A stretch of DNA of 64,000 nt from the NCBI GenBank assembly GCA_023974075.1, contig CM043800.1:31962452-32026451 (forward strand), read 5' to 3'. The translations under genes and the position numbers were made by a program. The notes beneath the pieces were generated by a model. It ran no database searches. It saw nothing but the letters and a program-made list of their open reading frames with translations, and had not been told where the DNA came from. Below are positions 13,701 to 29,890 of this stretch, piece after piece; position 1 is the stretch's first letter; the number at the start of each line of letters is the position of its first letter. The stretch is from Chaenocephalus aceratus (taxonomy: Eukaryota; Chordata; Actinopteri; Perciformes; Channichthyidae).

Positions 13701-15911
13701 CTTGCACTTCAGGACCACCGTATAACACAGACCATAAAACATATACGCAGAGTCAGAGGTGAAAGAAAATACAAGTCAGAACATGTCTTACTCACATAAG
13801 CGAATGAGATATTTTGATGGTCAAAAAAGTCATAGCATGTTTGTGACCCAAAGATTAAACAGTAAATGTGTCATTTTTAAAGAACGACATTCCTATCTGA
13901 GGTTAGCAAGAATCAAAATTTAAATTCAGAGTGAACATTTGAAGACCCACTGTGGTGCATTTCAGGTTAAAAGACATGGGAGGATGACATTGGAAAAAAT
14001 GCACCAACAGTGACTCACCATTTGTTATTTATTTGAGAGATGGGTCTCATCAATAATTGCATCTGATGGAGACTGTGATAGACGGAGGCTCTTATTACAT
14101 ACACAGACTGAGTAACATGAGCAGCGATCCAAGAACAACAAGTGTCCTTGAATAAACTCTGGAAGGCTCCATGGAAAACTTATCATTGAATACAGAAGTT
14201 CAAAATTAACAAATACACCGAGATCATGCAAAGGACTCGTGGAGCTGCAGCCAAGCAGGTTTCCTGAATTATCTTCTTAACTTTGCTGACTTGTTAAATC
14301 ATTGAGAGTTTCCAGGTTTAACCAAGCAACGTTTTCCAGATGACTTGGTAAGCAAGAGCTGGATTTGGATTGAAAGGTTAAACCCTAAAATAAGTATTCA
14401 ATTATTTGTCAAGAGCTTTTGAACACATTGTATTTGTCCATCGGGCAAAAAAAGCAAATTATATATACTATAAGCATAATGAATATACCTAGCATTATTA
14501 TATCACAATGTATCAAATGTGAACTACAGTATCATGTTTCTGCATATTTTACTATTATACTATACTTTCTCTGTTCATTGACATTAAAGAAGAATATAAT
14601 CAGACAAATCTGAAAACGTCTGAATTTCTGTTTTCTCCCAAAGGGCTATGCACGTAACATTTAAGCACTGCTCATCATGTTTAGTTAGCATTTTACTGCG
14701 TGCATGTACAAAGTGCTGCTGAATTAGCTAAAGGGCCTGAACCTAAATGAGTCCCTATAAATAAATAATAGGGTAGAGAGCTTGAAACTTAGCCAGAGCA
14801 CTGCATGCTATATATATACACAGTGTGCAGTGGACTCAAATTGAAGACGAGTTGAGTTTATAGGGACATGAGGTTCAGACATGCATATATTTTCTGTTTC
14901 TGTCACTTTCTCCTGTTCGCAATGCAGACATAGGCCCATCAAATATTTTAATTGCTGTTTTTTGTTATAGCTTGGATTAGATTTATGTGTAAAATGCAGT
15001 CATACAATAAGGTTATCACACACCCCCGCTCCACCCAAGAACACACACATGCACACACCACATCACACAGCCGCCCTGCTCTCTTCAACATTAGGCACTG
15101 CGGTTTAAGTTCAACCCCAAACGAGCGCCATGACACGTTTCTTTGTTTCTCTGCCCCCCTTTTTCTCAGGATCGCTGACGTGGATAAACTCAACAATGGC
15201 TGACTTTTTCCTCTTCTTCCAAAAACAGTACAATTGTTATTTGTTTCTGCCGTCTTCCTTTGCTGTTGTTGTTGTTGCTGTGGACCAGAGACTCCAGACA
15301 ATGGCTCATTCAGAAAAGGAGAGGTTCCTGTGTTCCTGCGGCGGAGATTAAATACATCTGGATGAATTATTTCAAAAGGCTTACCTACAAGTAACTGTCT
15401 TTGATGTTTGGGGATTAAATATAGCACCTTGACAGTTGCTACAACAGATTTTTAATCGGATGTTAATCATCTAATATCCTAGTGCACTTTGAGTCATCTG
15501 AAGTATTCCAGTCAGAAGCCTTTTTGCTCCAGACACCTTCCTGTAAACATTATTGTTTTCCATGCAGACTTGTCTAGTAGATGACATCTTCATTTGGAAT
15601 CTATCAGTGGGCAGGGCTGATCACAGAGCAGTGTTTGTCTATTGTATTGTCGCGATGGTTGCCAACACGTCTGGCTCTCCAGTGGGCATTGTTAGTGGCT
15701 GTGACTCAAAGGAACACTCAACATAGAGTTGTTTTAGAAAAGCATTACAGTATGTCAGCTGTTGTGGTTAATGGTTAAATCCACTGGAGCGTGGGGCTTT
15801 GTACTCTGTGTAGCTTTGGAGTTAGATCATGTTGCGTTGAGCTGACAGATGTGCCTTCAGTATCTGTCTTTTACATCTTTCCGAGGTGTTGTGTCCTGCG
15901 ACCTATACTGT
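13701..15911. other. intergenic DNA, no gene seen
   Basis: Unique-looking AT-rich DNA. The minus-strand frame at 14948-15427 contains a short run of glutamines from a CTG/TTG tract near 15262-15282 but no domain. No repeat family is recognised. Confidence 0.5.
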
Positions 15912-15918
15912 CAGAAAT

Positions 15919-16544
15919 TACATTACATTACATTACATTACATTACATTGCATTTAGCTGACGCTTTTATCCAAAGCGACTTACAATAAGTACATTCGAC
16001 CAGGAAGACACAACCTTGAAGAAAACAGAATCATATAAGTACATCAGGTTTCATAGAGCCAAGCATTTCAAGTGCTACTCAACTGGCTTTAGATAAGCCA
16101 GCCCTTTATTAGTATATAAGTGCTTTGTTAATAGTTCTATCGCTCGAAGTGGAGTCGAAAGAGATGAGTTTTCAGTCTGCGCCGGAAGGTGTGTAAGCTA
16201 TCTGCTGTCCTGATGTCAATGGGGAGCTCATTCCACCATTTTGGAGCCAGGATAGCAAACCCACGTGTTTTTGCTGATGGAAACTTGGGTCCCCCTCGCA
16301 GCGAGGGTGCAGCGAGTCGTTTGGCTGATACAGAGCGTAGTGCACGAGCTGGGGTGTACGGTTTAACCATGTCCTGGATGTAGGAAGGGCCAGATCCATT
16401 CGCAGCATGGTACGCAAGTACCAGTGTCTTGAAGTGGATTCTAGCAGTTACTGGAAGCCAGTGAAGGGAGCGGAGGAGCGGCGTGGTGTGGGAGAATTTA
16501 GGAAGGTTGAAGACCAGACGAGCCGCTGCATTCTGGATGAGCTG
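15919..16544 (-). mobile_element. 5'-truncated L2-type LINE
   Basis: The minus strand encodes the C-terminal end of a LINE reverse transcriptase protein (open at 16137-16370, with W-N-E-L-P near its end) and then a 3' UTR ending in an ATTAC/TGTAA repeat tail at 15918-15950. It is nearly identical to the 3' end of the longer copy at 33439-37836. The element is cut off at a GCTGCAG shared with that copy, and the 7-bp direct repeat CAGAAAT (15912-15918 and 16545-16551) looks like its target duplication, so this is a normal 5'-truncated insertion. Confidence 0.9.
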
Positions 16545-16551
16545 CAGAAAT

Positions 16552-16989
16552 AATTTTCTTACATAATAATAATAATAATAATCTTACATAACCTAGCTTT
16601 GAATATTAATTCCTTCCACATTCACCTGTTTCTGTGTCTGAATGTTCTTATACTAATGTAGTTTTCCCCTGAGGAATTCTTAACATGGTCCTGATTCTCA
16701 GATGCAGATCTTTGTCCCCATTCTACAATCCTGCAGAGTTCAGCCCAGCCCATGCCTGTATGCTCCCACCCTACACAGCTCTAAATACACTGGGCTTTGT
16801 GGTTTTGGGTTTTGTCCAGACTCCAACTCTGAGGTCAGCCGCTACTTCGAAAGAATGAATGAAACAGGAGTTCATTTTCCTTTCCTCACAGTAGCACCTA
16901 CATTACATGTCATCACATTAACACAGACAAATAGACATACGTCAGCAAACTGGCTCACACTCAACTATGAGAAACTCTGACAAAACAGA
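16552..16989. other. intergenic DNA, nothing seen
   Basis: Contains a short AAT trinucleotide run (about 16565-16582) and otherwise unique-looking sequence. The open frame at 16702-16980 resembles no known family. Confidence 0.5.
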
Positions 16990-17152
16990 GGAGTAGGAGC
17001 ACCTTGTCAGCTGAGTAGTTAAAGCGCATTCATGCATCAGCAAAGTCATGGGTTCAGTTCCAGCCTTTGGACCTTCGTTCCAAGTCACTTTCCTCCTCAC
17101 CTCCCCCCAATTCTACACTGTCAAATAAAAGAGAAAATGCCCCAAAAAATGT
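16990..17152 (+). mobile_element. tRNA-derived SINE
   Basis: A tRNA-like head is followed by an unrelated tail. The RNA polymerase III A box reads CAGCTGAGTAGTTAAAGC (17009-17026) and the B box GGGTTCAGTTCC (17050-17061). Spacing is normal for a tRNA promoter, but the cloverleaf is degenerate, so this is not a functional tRNA gene. The tail, with CTGTCAAATAAAAG and a weak A-rich end, resembles tails of known teleost tRNA-SINEs. Confidence 0.72.
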
Positions 17153-17739
17153 GCTGAGGAAGAGGGGAAGAGGTCCAACTCTATCAGAGTTATCATGTTA
17201 ACTCAGGATGAGTCTCTGTGGACCTTCTCCCAGAAAGAGGCTGAGTTGGAGCTCCACGGAGCCTGGGGGCTCGCTAAGACAGCCCCAGTGCTCTAATGCA
17301 ATATTCAGATCCAGCCTGTGTGTGATGTAGCAGCGTGCCCGCGCTGTAGAGCTGTCCTGTCTCATCACCGTCCACGCTGAGTCACGCTCCCTGCCTCCCC
17401 GCTTCCTCCGCAGCCTCTTGACATTCTCTGTACTGCTCGAGGGCCACAGGGGTGAATACACACATTCTGGAACACGGACAACACACAGGCATGCACACAT
17501 TGGCTGTAAAATGTAAGTTAGCGCACACACTTATTTGGTTGTGATTGCAGTGTAGTGACAGTGTTCATATTTACATTAACCTTCACACAAAAAAACTCTT
17601 ACATTTCAAACCTTTTTGGCAGTAGCAGAGAGAAGTAAATACTTTTTTGTACTCAAATGCTGCAATTCAGCACCGTTTTGAGGTTCTTATTTGTATTGAC
17701 TTCGTGTTTTACTTTATCCCTCTACATTTCAGATTCTAC
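17153..17739. other. intergenic DNA, nothing seen
   Basis: No gene or repeat recognised. The 110-codon minus-strand frame at 17198-17530 has no domain and no splice support. Confidence 0.5.
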
Positions 17740-17890
17740 ATGTACAGGCCTTAAGGGAATTTTATAAACTTTTTTGTATGCATGCTTCTTAGTTTACATT
17801 AAGCTGTCTTTGGCTCCTTTCTGCTGCAACAAATGTAAATGTACATTTCCCCTCTGTGGGACGAATAAAGGTATTCTGATTCTGATTCAA
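17740..17890 (+). mobile_element. LINE 3'-end fragment
   Basis: Ends with CCCTCTGTGGGACGAATAAA and a TTCTGATTCTGATTC tail, the familiar pattern of a fish LINE 3' UTR closing in a short microsatellite. Only the 3' end is present, and its left limit is approximate. Confidence 0.55.
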
Positions 17891-21859
<3,969 letters not shown>

Positions 21860-22380
21860 GAATCAGGGTGGTGTACAGGAGGCCCCCTGATTTACGCTAT
21901 AGGATGGTGGGAGCCGAACTAACCCCTCCATGACCTTCACATTTCCTTAGCACCCATGTGGTCACTGCCAACAATGCCACTTTACACATAAAACTGTCTC
22001 GTTTCACCAACCTCCACATGGGTGAGAAATGACGTGCTCTACTGCAAGTGTTCTTTACATGCTCAAATGCTCACATGGATTAGCATTCACAAGTAACACC
22101 ACCAGATCTTTTAAAAACCGGGTCGCTGAACAGTGCACAACATGTTCTACCAGAAACAATATACCTCCTGTTAAGTGGCTGTGCATATTTCAAAAGGAGA
22201 AACAAAACACTTTCACTCTCATACTGCATATGTGAGAATTGAGGCAATACAACATCCATATAGAGGGAGACATTAACTCTATGTGCCCAACATGTGAACT
22301 GTGTTCATACACATGGAACTTTAAGACTGCTAAAAGCTGGAATGAGCGGCAGACATTATGACCATTTCTGTGATTTTACA
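21860..22380 (+). mobile_element. Penelope-like retroelement fragment (GIY-YIG region)
   Basis: Reading several + frames gives a decayed but ordered run of Penelope-like endonuclease signatures. A stretch like R-R-P-P-D-L-R-Y-R lies near 21880. The cysteine pair C-G-H-C-Q-Q-C follows near 21955-21980. Near 22045-22115 come V-L-Y-M-L-K-C and T-T-R-S-F-K-N-R-V-A-E-Q, matching the conserved YxLKCPCGxxYVGxTxRxLxxRxxEH region. The C-terminal motif S-W-N-E-R-Q-T-L sits at about 22335. Frameshifts and stops show it is dead. The identification rests on motif order recalled from the family. Confidence 0.6.
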
Positions 22381-22704
22381 CTCATTTTGCTTTCAGTAAA
22401 AGTGCCTTTTGTTCTTTGTTGTGTTCTTTATACTTTTATTATGTTATTTGGTGTGACCTTATCTCCAACAAACCATACTTATCATAATAGATCAATAGAC
22501 AGAGGCGCCACAAGATTATATGAATGCAATTTATCCTAAACCCTTTGTACAAATACAAAATAATGAGGGGTACATGACTTTTAAATGTGTATATTGGTAA
22601 AAATGTTTGTACATTATTTTGTCCATGTACTACGTATGCAATTATATGAATTTGATTTTGTTTTAAATACAAATTTGCCTGGTGAACTTTCATTTTTTAA
22701 TTTA
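22381..22704. other. AT-rich spacer between retroelement fragments
   Basis: Possibly the 3' remainder of the Penelope-like fragment. Nothing else recognised. Confidence 0.45.
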
Positions 22705-23172
22705 TTGATTTATTGCAACAGAGGTGGGCAGCATCAGAGCCGGTGACACCAGCAGGATCAATAAACTGATTAGGAAAGCTGGGTCTGTCATCGGCATCAA
22801 GCTGGACCCCTTTGAAGCTGTGGTGGAGAGGAGGACACTGAACAGGCTGTTGTCCATCATAGATAACCCCACCCATCCTCTCCACCTGCAGCTGGACAGA
22901 CAGCGGAGCTCCTTCTCCAACAGGCTGCTGCAGCTCCGCTGTCACAAGGACCGATACACGAAAACATTCCTGCCCACTGCAATAACTCTGTACAACAAAT
23001 CACCTCTGGCTGGAAGAGAACTCTCTGCTCCATAGTTAAATTCAACATGTATATTTTCTACTTTCTTGTTTATTTCTAGTTTTGTTTTATTGTAAAATGC
23101 CTTGTCTTTTATGCTGCGGCAACACAAACATTTCCCAAATTGGAATCAATAAAGTACCATCTCATCTTATCT
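22705..23172 (+). mobile_element. LINE 3' end with reverse-transcriptase C-terminus
   Basis: The + strand encodes about 100 residues (22724-23035) typical of the very C-terminus of fish non-LTR ORF2 proteins, including N-P-T-H-P-L-H, S-F-S-N-R-L and F-L-P-T-A-I-T-L-Y-N. The 3' UTR follows and ends AATTGGAATCAATAAAG with an ATCTTATCTTAT tail. The 5' part is missing; its start abuts or follows the Penelope-like fragment. An L2/Rex1-like lineage is likely, but the exact clade is not fixed. Confidence 0.75.
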
Positions 23173-23179
23173 TATATAT

Positions 23180-23497
23180 CATGTGAATGCTTGGAATATA
23201 CCCACTCAGTATTTATTTGCATTTATATAGCCTTTAATGTTTTATTGGTTCAAGTACTTGGATTTTCTTTATAAGTTATGATTTGGCTTTTAATACTAGT
23301 TGAACATTACATTTTTACATTTGTATGTGTTTTTATATGATTCTAGTTATTGTGCTTTTTATCATGTTTTTAATTATTGTTTTATTATTGTACTCCCATT
23401 GTGTTATTTTATATTGTATTTATTGCCTGTACAGCACTTTGGTCAACTGAGGTTGTTGTAATGTGCTATATAAATAAATAAAGATTGAGATTGATTA
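23180..23497 (+). mobile_element. second LINE 3'-UTR fragment
   Basis: An AT-rich 3' UTR closing with GTACAGCACTTTGGTCAACT, then GTGCTATATAAATAAATAAA and a GATTGAGATTGATT tail, a pattern seen in many fish LINE 3' ends. It directly follows another LINE end in the same orientation. No coding part is left; the left limit is approximate. Confidence 0.65.
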
Positions 23498-26400
23498 TGA
23501 TAAACCATGTAGGCTCACATCATAACTGTTGGTAATTTCACAATTATTGCTTTCAACAGCAATACCTATTACCTATAGCTGTTGTAAACATTGTGTTAAA
23601 CTAGTAATGAAGATTCTGAGCAGCCACCGAATTACACCGGAGACATTTTGTGGATCAGTGTCTGACTCTTGGCGTGCAATGACCACATGGCCATAATTAT
23701 GAAAATATCCCTTTGCCTTAATCTAAGATGATTACAATTACACCCTGAGGACACCAGTGGTCTGCCGGAGCTAATGTATACTTATTAAGCATGATGTGAT
23801 CTGGCTAGTAGTTAGAGCAGTGACATTTGCAATGGCTGAGAGAAAATGGGGTTGAAGAAGTGTGTGGCCAAGGGTCCTGTGAGAGAAAGAGAGAGAGAAG
23901 AGAGCTGGACATTTTCCATGCTTCAGTCAAAAGTGGCTGTTTGCCCAGCGATCCTACAATAACCACCTCTGCCACAGGGTGCTTTGAGTGTGCTTAAAAC
24001 CGTCAAAAATATTTTTGCATTAGTCCCTGCTGACAGACGCTCTGTCAGAGCTTGTCATCATTTACACAGCTTATACTTGGTGGCGTCATGTCACCATCTG
24101 ATGGTTTTTGAAGGTTTTATCCCAGATTCATGCTGGGTCATCATCAGCTGACAGCTCTGGATCCTGTGGCTAACCTCTAATGGGAAGACATGCTGCTACA
24201 GTACAGCCAGGAACACATCAGAGATTCAGGCAGTTTGTTTCTGTGTATGGTTTATTCATTTATTCTGACCCGTGTTAAAGAGGAAATATATGTAAAGCAG
24301 GATTTAGGGTGCCATTTACTCTGATGCTACCTGTAGGAGCTGTGTTATTCTGAATATGATTCCACTCTACAGTCTTTATGTAAAGACAAACAAACAGAAA
24401 AAGCCACGAAGCTTCTTCAATTGCTTTGTTTTAAAATGTGAAACAGTAGAAATTGCATTTAGCTTTCTTTCTCTGTAGGTTGAATTGCTGCCTGGCAATA
24501 ATTGACTTGTTTTGTTCCACATCTCATGCTTTGTGGGAGAAGACACAGTGACTAACTCCATGCAGATAAAGGCAGGAGTAGGAACTACAAAGTAGACAAA
24601 TATCCAGGGAGTGAGCTGGTAGAGTACTTGCTTTGATTTTTTATAATTGCAGTTTAGTCTTCCTTCACTTAGAACGGACTTTCTTTGGCTTAACGAATAT
24701 GAAAGAAAGCCTCCCAAAAGCAAATAAGCCTTGCTTGGTCAAAGAGTTCAATATAACATGTTTTGCCTGATCTTGGATGGATACAAAGCTTTCAACATGA
24801 AACTTATTTTTCTTCGGGCTGGATTTATTTTTAGTAACAGTACAATTTATCTTTGATCAAATGGCCTCAGCTTGGGGGTGCTGAGCTGCCTTGAGCACAT
24901 CATTGAACCCATGGGGCTTTGGGTTCATGTTGCCTTGAACCACGTATTATTTTTTGCTAAAAGTAGTCTTGGCATGTGTTTAGCTCTGTCATCCTGAGTA
25001 ATTTACTTCATGACCGCTAACCACAGCATCATGCCCCATATTATTTTCTCCAAGGTTTTGATGACTTGGAATCATGTTGTAGACATCTTGGTTCCTGCAG
25101 CAAAGCTCATGGCATAACATTGTACCACACCAGAGCTGAAGGAGAATGTGTACAATAGGTTATGCATTTATGTGTTCCAACATGGACTTCACTGAGGTTA
25201 CCATCTGTTTTGTATGGGGGTTCATTTACGCATTTGGTTTGTAAATGAATGGTCTGGCACGCATGTTCTGTTGCAAAGTTACTGTGTGATGTTGATAAGA
25301 AGAGCAATAACCCTAGATATGAATACAATTAAATAAATGAGGAAAAACATTTGAAATAGTTGTTCTCCTTTCTCATGGAGAAAGAAAGATACCTTTGACC
25401 TTCGTTTATCATGAGATCATTATCTTTAAAACAGAAAAAGATACCAGCACAATAAACTTACAAGATCAAAGTGACAATATCCACGGCAGCATCAGAATAA
25501 CTAACAGTACCCCCCTTAAAGGACATTGACTTAAAATGCGAATTAAGAGCGCTAAGTGCTGCTGATTCTGCGGACATACTGTACTGTAATGGCATTTGGT
25601 TACAAATCTCAAGCATGTAACTATTATCATGAATACTTCCGTTTGGTAAGCTCTCGTCACATTATTTCTGTTGGTCACTAAAAGGACTAACCTGGCCGAT
25701 CTGAACAAATCTTTTTGAAGATTGCTGAGATTTTTCTCTAAAATATTGAGTTTTGCTAGTCCTCTTAATGATTACAGACTTTGTGAAATAAATCATATTC
25801 CTTTACTTCATGCAGCATGAAGAAATTGTTGTTGTCTTGTTGATCAGTGAAACAATGCTGACCTCAAAACAAAGTTATTCAATACATCATTCATGTTTGC
25901 CTTCTTTACTACAATGGCCGGATACTGTTGCCTCTCAGTTGAGTGTCAGCATAATGAAATACAACAATCAGTATGCATACTAAAAACCTTCAAATGTTGG
26001 AAGTATGTTGATCTCTAGAGTTATTATTGTTGAACAAGGCAGTGCAGAAAAGAAATGGATGGTATACTCACAGCTGAATAATAAAGAACATTTTGACTTT
26101 GCACTGTATGAAAAGCACAGTTGTTACTAAATACACGACCAATATTTATTTTTCATTCAAGTTTTCAAATAGGTCATGAAAACAAACCAGAATACTGAAA
26201 CTAGAGCTGCTTAATGAAATGCAGCCATTACTAGTTTCACTATTTACACCCATGCATCAAAGTGTCTTCTGTGAAATTGAAAATGGTGGTGGGGCCGTAC
26301 CAACAAATAGGCTTTAAATCATTAGAGAACAATTATGCTTTCTTTTTATGAAGTTGAATGTGCAGTGGCACTTTGAAGTCTCTCATAGACTGTTGTTGAA

Positions 26401-27799
26401 TTCTTGTACACTTATGGCAGTTATCAGTGTATAAAATGAAATTGGGACGTGTTTATCAGAGGAGGCTGTCGGCACCCACCACAGAAGATAGCATCCACCA
26501 CAGTTCAGATCTATCAGAAGTTTCCCTTGAACATCATGCAGCAATAAGGTGGAACAAAAAAAAACCTTACTGTCATAAAGAGTGATAAGACATAGACAGA
26601 AATGACTAACTGCACAGACAGTTTGTCGCCTGAACTCTGACTGTGGCTGTGTTTAATGTATGTGTTCTGCAGCACACTGTTATCAACACTGACCATATCT
26701 TATTAAAAGACTAGACATTATCTAAGGCATATTTGTTTAGCAGTTTTGCCTCACAACTATTAAGTGTAGTCTTCACTGGCTAATCTCTTGTCTTAAAGTG
26801 CAGCGAGCAGCTATTTGAGCACAAAACTATAATCATTGTGTCTCTTTATTGGCGAAATTCTTGGGGACTTAAGGCAGTTGAGAATACATATAGGTAGAAA
26901 CAAACAAGTTATTAAACATTGCATCACAGTAGAGACAGACAGATTGTTTGGATTCTTTTTTTTCCTAATTTTAAAATGAGCTTTACAAAGGCTGATCTTC
27001 TTAATTTTCAATATCAATGTATCTACCAAGTGTTTTCTTGATTAATCATTTGGTGTATTAAAACATGCTCATTACAGTTGATCCAAAACCCAAGGGTACT
27101 CCATTTACTATCATAAAAGAATAAAGCAGTAGATCCACATTTTGCATTGTAAAGAAACCTAAGCACTCTCAAAGATTGCTCTTTTTTTGGCACAAGGTCA
27201 ACATTACTGTTTTTTATAAGCCTGTAGTGTCACTTCAACACAAGCAACCCTTCTAAAACAGCAGGCCTACTTCAGGTCTTTGTTGAATGGATGAAACGTT
27301 GCTAAATGTGGAAGGCGTGCTTCCACTAGAAGCACATGTTGAGTCATCATTTTTTAACTTGTAATTCAAGTACTTTTTAGGGCCACTCCCACACACCAGG
27401 AAACAAAAAATAAACAATATACTTATTAGTATGATGTTTGTATCTTTAAACATAATCCTCCTGGTTCAATAAATCATGGGTGTGTCTTTGAGCAATGGGC
27501 TGAAACTGCACTCGGGGCCCTGGAGCGAAACGGACCCCTGACCTCTTAGTACATAATGTCCTTTAAGGATTTTTACAGCCAGAGTATAACCTGTTTTCAA
27601 TTCCAGCTAAAGGGAATTTTTGTAAATGTATGCACTCCCACTCTTCAGCCTGTTATTGTGAATATCATTGCTCATAATGCTGGGTCACATAATGCTTAAT
27701 GAAGTAGACAAAGAAACTCCCAAGAAGGAATTGATGTGTATCTGAAGAATTTGTTACAGCAGTTACTGAGTTGCAATTCATTTTTCTTACTCATGATGA
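23498..27799. other. intergenic DNA, no gene or clear repeat seen
   Basis: A 4.3-kb AT-rich, repeat-poor stretch directly upstream of the exchanger gene. No open frame has a family signature. It is the longest repeat-poor stretch near the promoter and so a reasonable place for cis-regulatory elements, but that is inference from position only. Confidence 0.5.
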
Positions 27800-28640
27800 T
27801 ACACCTTAACCCTCCATTCCTATAGGTGTCAGTATAGTCGTCCATCCCACTCCCCTACCACTCCTCCTCCTCCTCCCATCCACCAAACCTCCGCGAAAGG
27901 GTGTGCTTTTTGAAGGTTGTATGGAGCTAAACACCAACGCGGACAAGACCAGTCGCCACTCTTCGTTTGACAACCCGGGAAAAGCCACTGAAGGCTGGGC
28001 AGAGATCACACCCCGAGTCCCCCCCACCGCATCCTCCCTCTGGGCTGAGTCCCGACCGAGGTCTTCTTGTCCTCCCCTGAACACGGTGCTGGGAATGCCG
28101 CATATACGGACACTTGTATCAAAAAGTTGAATTACATAGGCTACGCGGAAAAAATGCAATGTGACAGCAGTGTGGCTTCTCTTCAAGGTCAGTATCTGAG
28201 CACCGCAGCCGCCTCACGGACGTGTTTCTCGGACAGTCGGAGGGAAGAAGAGGCGTGGAGGGGGATGCCGCTGAGCCTCCAGCATCAACAATGACATCTT
28301 TCACCAAGGAGGACATTCATAGCCACTGACACAACTTGTGAAACACCGCTGTAAGAAAAGAAAGGAAAGGCTTGCTTCTTTTACAGCACACTTGTCTGCA
28401 TTGTTGTTAAAAGACATCCAGCATTTCGTCGTTTCCTGCTTTCTCACAACGGCCTGTGTCACTGTTTACCTGGCAACAGGCAACAACGCCAAAGTGAAGC
28501 TAGTTAGTTGACAGAATGGATGTTTGGTTCGGTTAAGCCAAATACTTAGGTTGAACTTCCTTGAACTAGTTTGGTTTTCAGGCGGACTTTTAACCCACTC
28601 ATTTTTTTTAAAATAACATCGCCTTCTTTCGTTCAACACC
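27800..28640 (+). promoter_or_regulatory. slc9a1: probable promoter and 5' UTR of slc9a1
   Basis: Base composition shifts from AT-rich to GC-richer with several CpGs across about 27840-28320, ending just before the start codon of exon 1. A pyrimidine-rich CTCCTCCTCCTCC block lies at 27859-27880. No clear TATA box at a sensible place was found. A donor-like AAGGTCAGT (28185) and an acceptor-like CTTCTTTTACAG (near 28386) leave open an intron within the 5' UTR. The transcription start is not determinable here. Confidence 0.4.
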
Positions 28641-28920
28641 ATGCCTGCGAGGAGAGATTCACACAGCCCGTCCGGGAAGAGTGTACCTGAGCGGGGGCTG
28701 CTCCTGCTGATCGTGCTGGTTTTACTGCAGGGATCCGTGCTTCCTCTCGGGGCTGCTAGCTCTCCCGATACCACCCACAATGACTATGTGGACAACCCCA
28801 AAGAGAAGGAGGAAAACTACACTAAAAAGGCATTCCCTGTGCTCACCTTCGGCTACAGTCACATACAGGCCCCCTTTGAGATCTCATTATGGATCCTGCT
28901 GGCTTCCTTAATGAAATTAG
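28641..28920 (+). CDS. slc9a1: Na+/H+ exchanger NHE1-type, exon 1 (residues 1-94)
   Basis: First coding exon of a plasma-membrane Na+/H+ antiporter, which exports one H+ for one Na+ to control cell pH and volume. The start codon has A at -3 and opens the only frame continuing into the conserved part. Residues 20-38 are a leucine/valine-rich hydrophobic segment (signal-anchor or first membrane helix). N59-Y-T is a glycosylation sequon in the first loop, in a place similar to the glycosylated loop of mammalian NHE1. The conserved K-A-F-P-V-L and [11 protein letters not shown] helix follows (64-92). The exon ends after the first base of Gly94 at a GTGAGT donor (phase 1). The N-terminus is divergent, as usual in this family. 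Confidence 0.93.
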
Positions 28921-29716
28921 GTGAGTATCATGTGAATGTCACGCATGCATTGTTGCTTGAAGCCCTGCATTTTTGTTCAGTCTTTCCAGGAAATGCTAGC
29001 TAAGGGGTTAGGTTATAGGTTTGGCTACAGGTGTGTAGTCATTGCAGGTTAGTTAGCATGTTTGCAGCAAGCTGTCCATATGCACAATGACATGCGTATA
29101 CAAACAAACATAGGTGGAGTCTGTTTTACCAGACTGCTCTTCGGATCAAAAGCACATGTTGAAGAGAATACATATTTCTGATTAATGTAGACAATTCAAC
29201 TGATATTGTCGTATTGGGCTCACAATAATTGACTCAGGAAAAAAAACACCTATCTCCTGCCAGTTACAGCATAATCTCTGCCCAGTAGGTCACCCTGCAG
29301 TGTGAATTCTTAATACCAATTAAATATGCCACTGGTATGCATGCTGACATAACAAGTTGGACCAGAATAGCTCAATGTACTCAGCTACTCAATGGTGAAT
29401 CTATTTTGCTATACTCATCAGATCTGTCAGCCTCATGTTCAGAGGTCCCGGTCTTTTGCCAGTGCTGTCCTTACTTGTAGAAACAGTGATGACTAAGCGG
29501 CTTGGTGCAGCAATCTGGATGTCGAATAGCAACTATTTGGCAAGTTGTGAAGGGGAACCTTCTGCTATTTTGAGGCATTGTCATAAAAGATGTCTCAAAA
29601 ATGACATGAGTTGGGCTACTTCATTATTGTGCCAAACTTTACTACTTCTGTCCAGCTCCTCACTTTTCTCTGTTGCTTCGGTGTCTTCTGTGTCCTCACG
29701 CTTTATTGCTCCTTCA

Positions 29717-29890
29717 TTTCATTTCATTTCAAACCTTTATTTATACAGATAAAATCCCATTGAGATCATTGATCTCTTTTCCAAGGGAGACCTGTTCAAG
29801 TAGTTCCACATGAAACATAAAAGCATAAACAGAACAACAAAAGGACATCATACAGCATCATTTACAAAATTATCCACATAAACAGGTACC
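29717..29890 (-). mobile_element. LINE 3'-end fragment
   Basis: Begins with a TTTCATTTCATTTCATTTCA tail followed by ACCTTTATTTATACAGATAA and CCCATTGAGATCATTGATCT, a recurrent fish LINE 3' UTR pattern read on the minus strand. No coding part is present. Confidence 0.55.

Noticed and set aside
13317..13742. 129-141 codon minus-strand frames across the 20-bp array
   Set aside because: Two overlapping frames both give a periodic pattern; the 20-bp unit simply lacks stops. The repeat is a terminal array of the fold-back element, not a protein.
16990..17061. tRNA gene
   Set aside because: A and B boxes are present but the cloverleaf stems do not pair well and a SINE tail follows, so it is scored as a SINE head.
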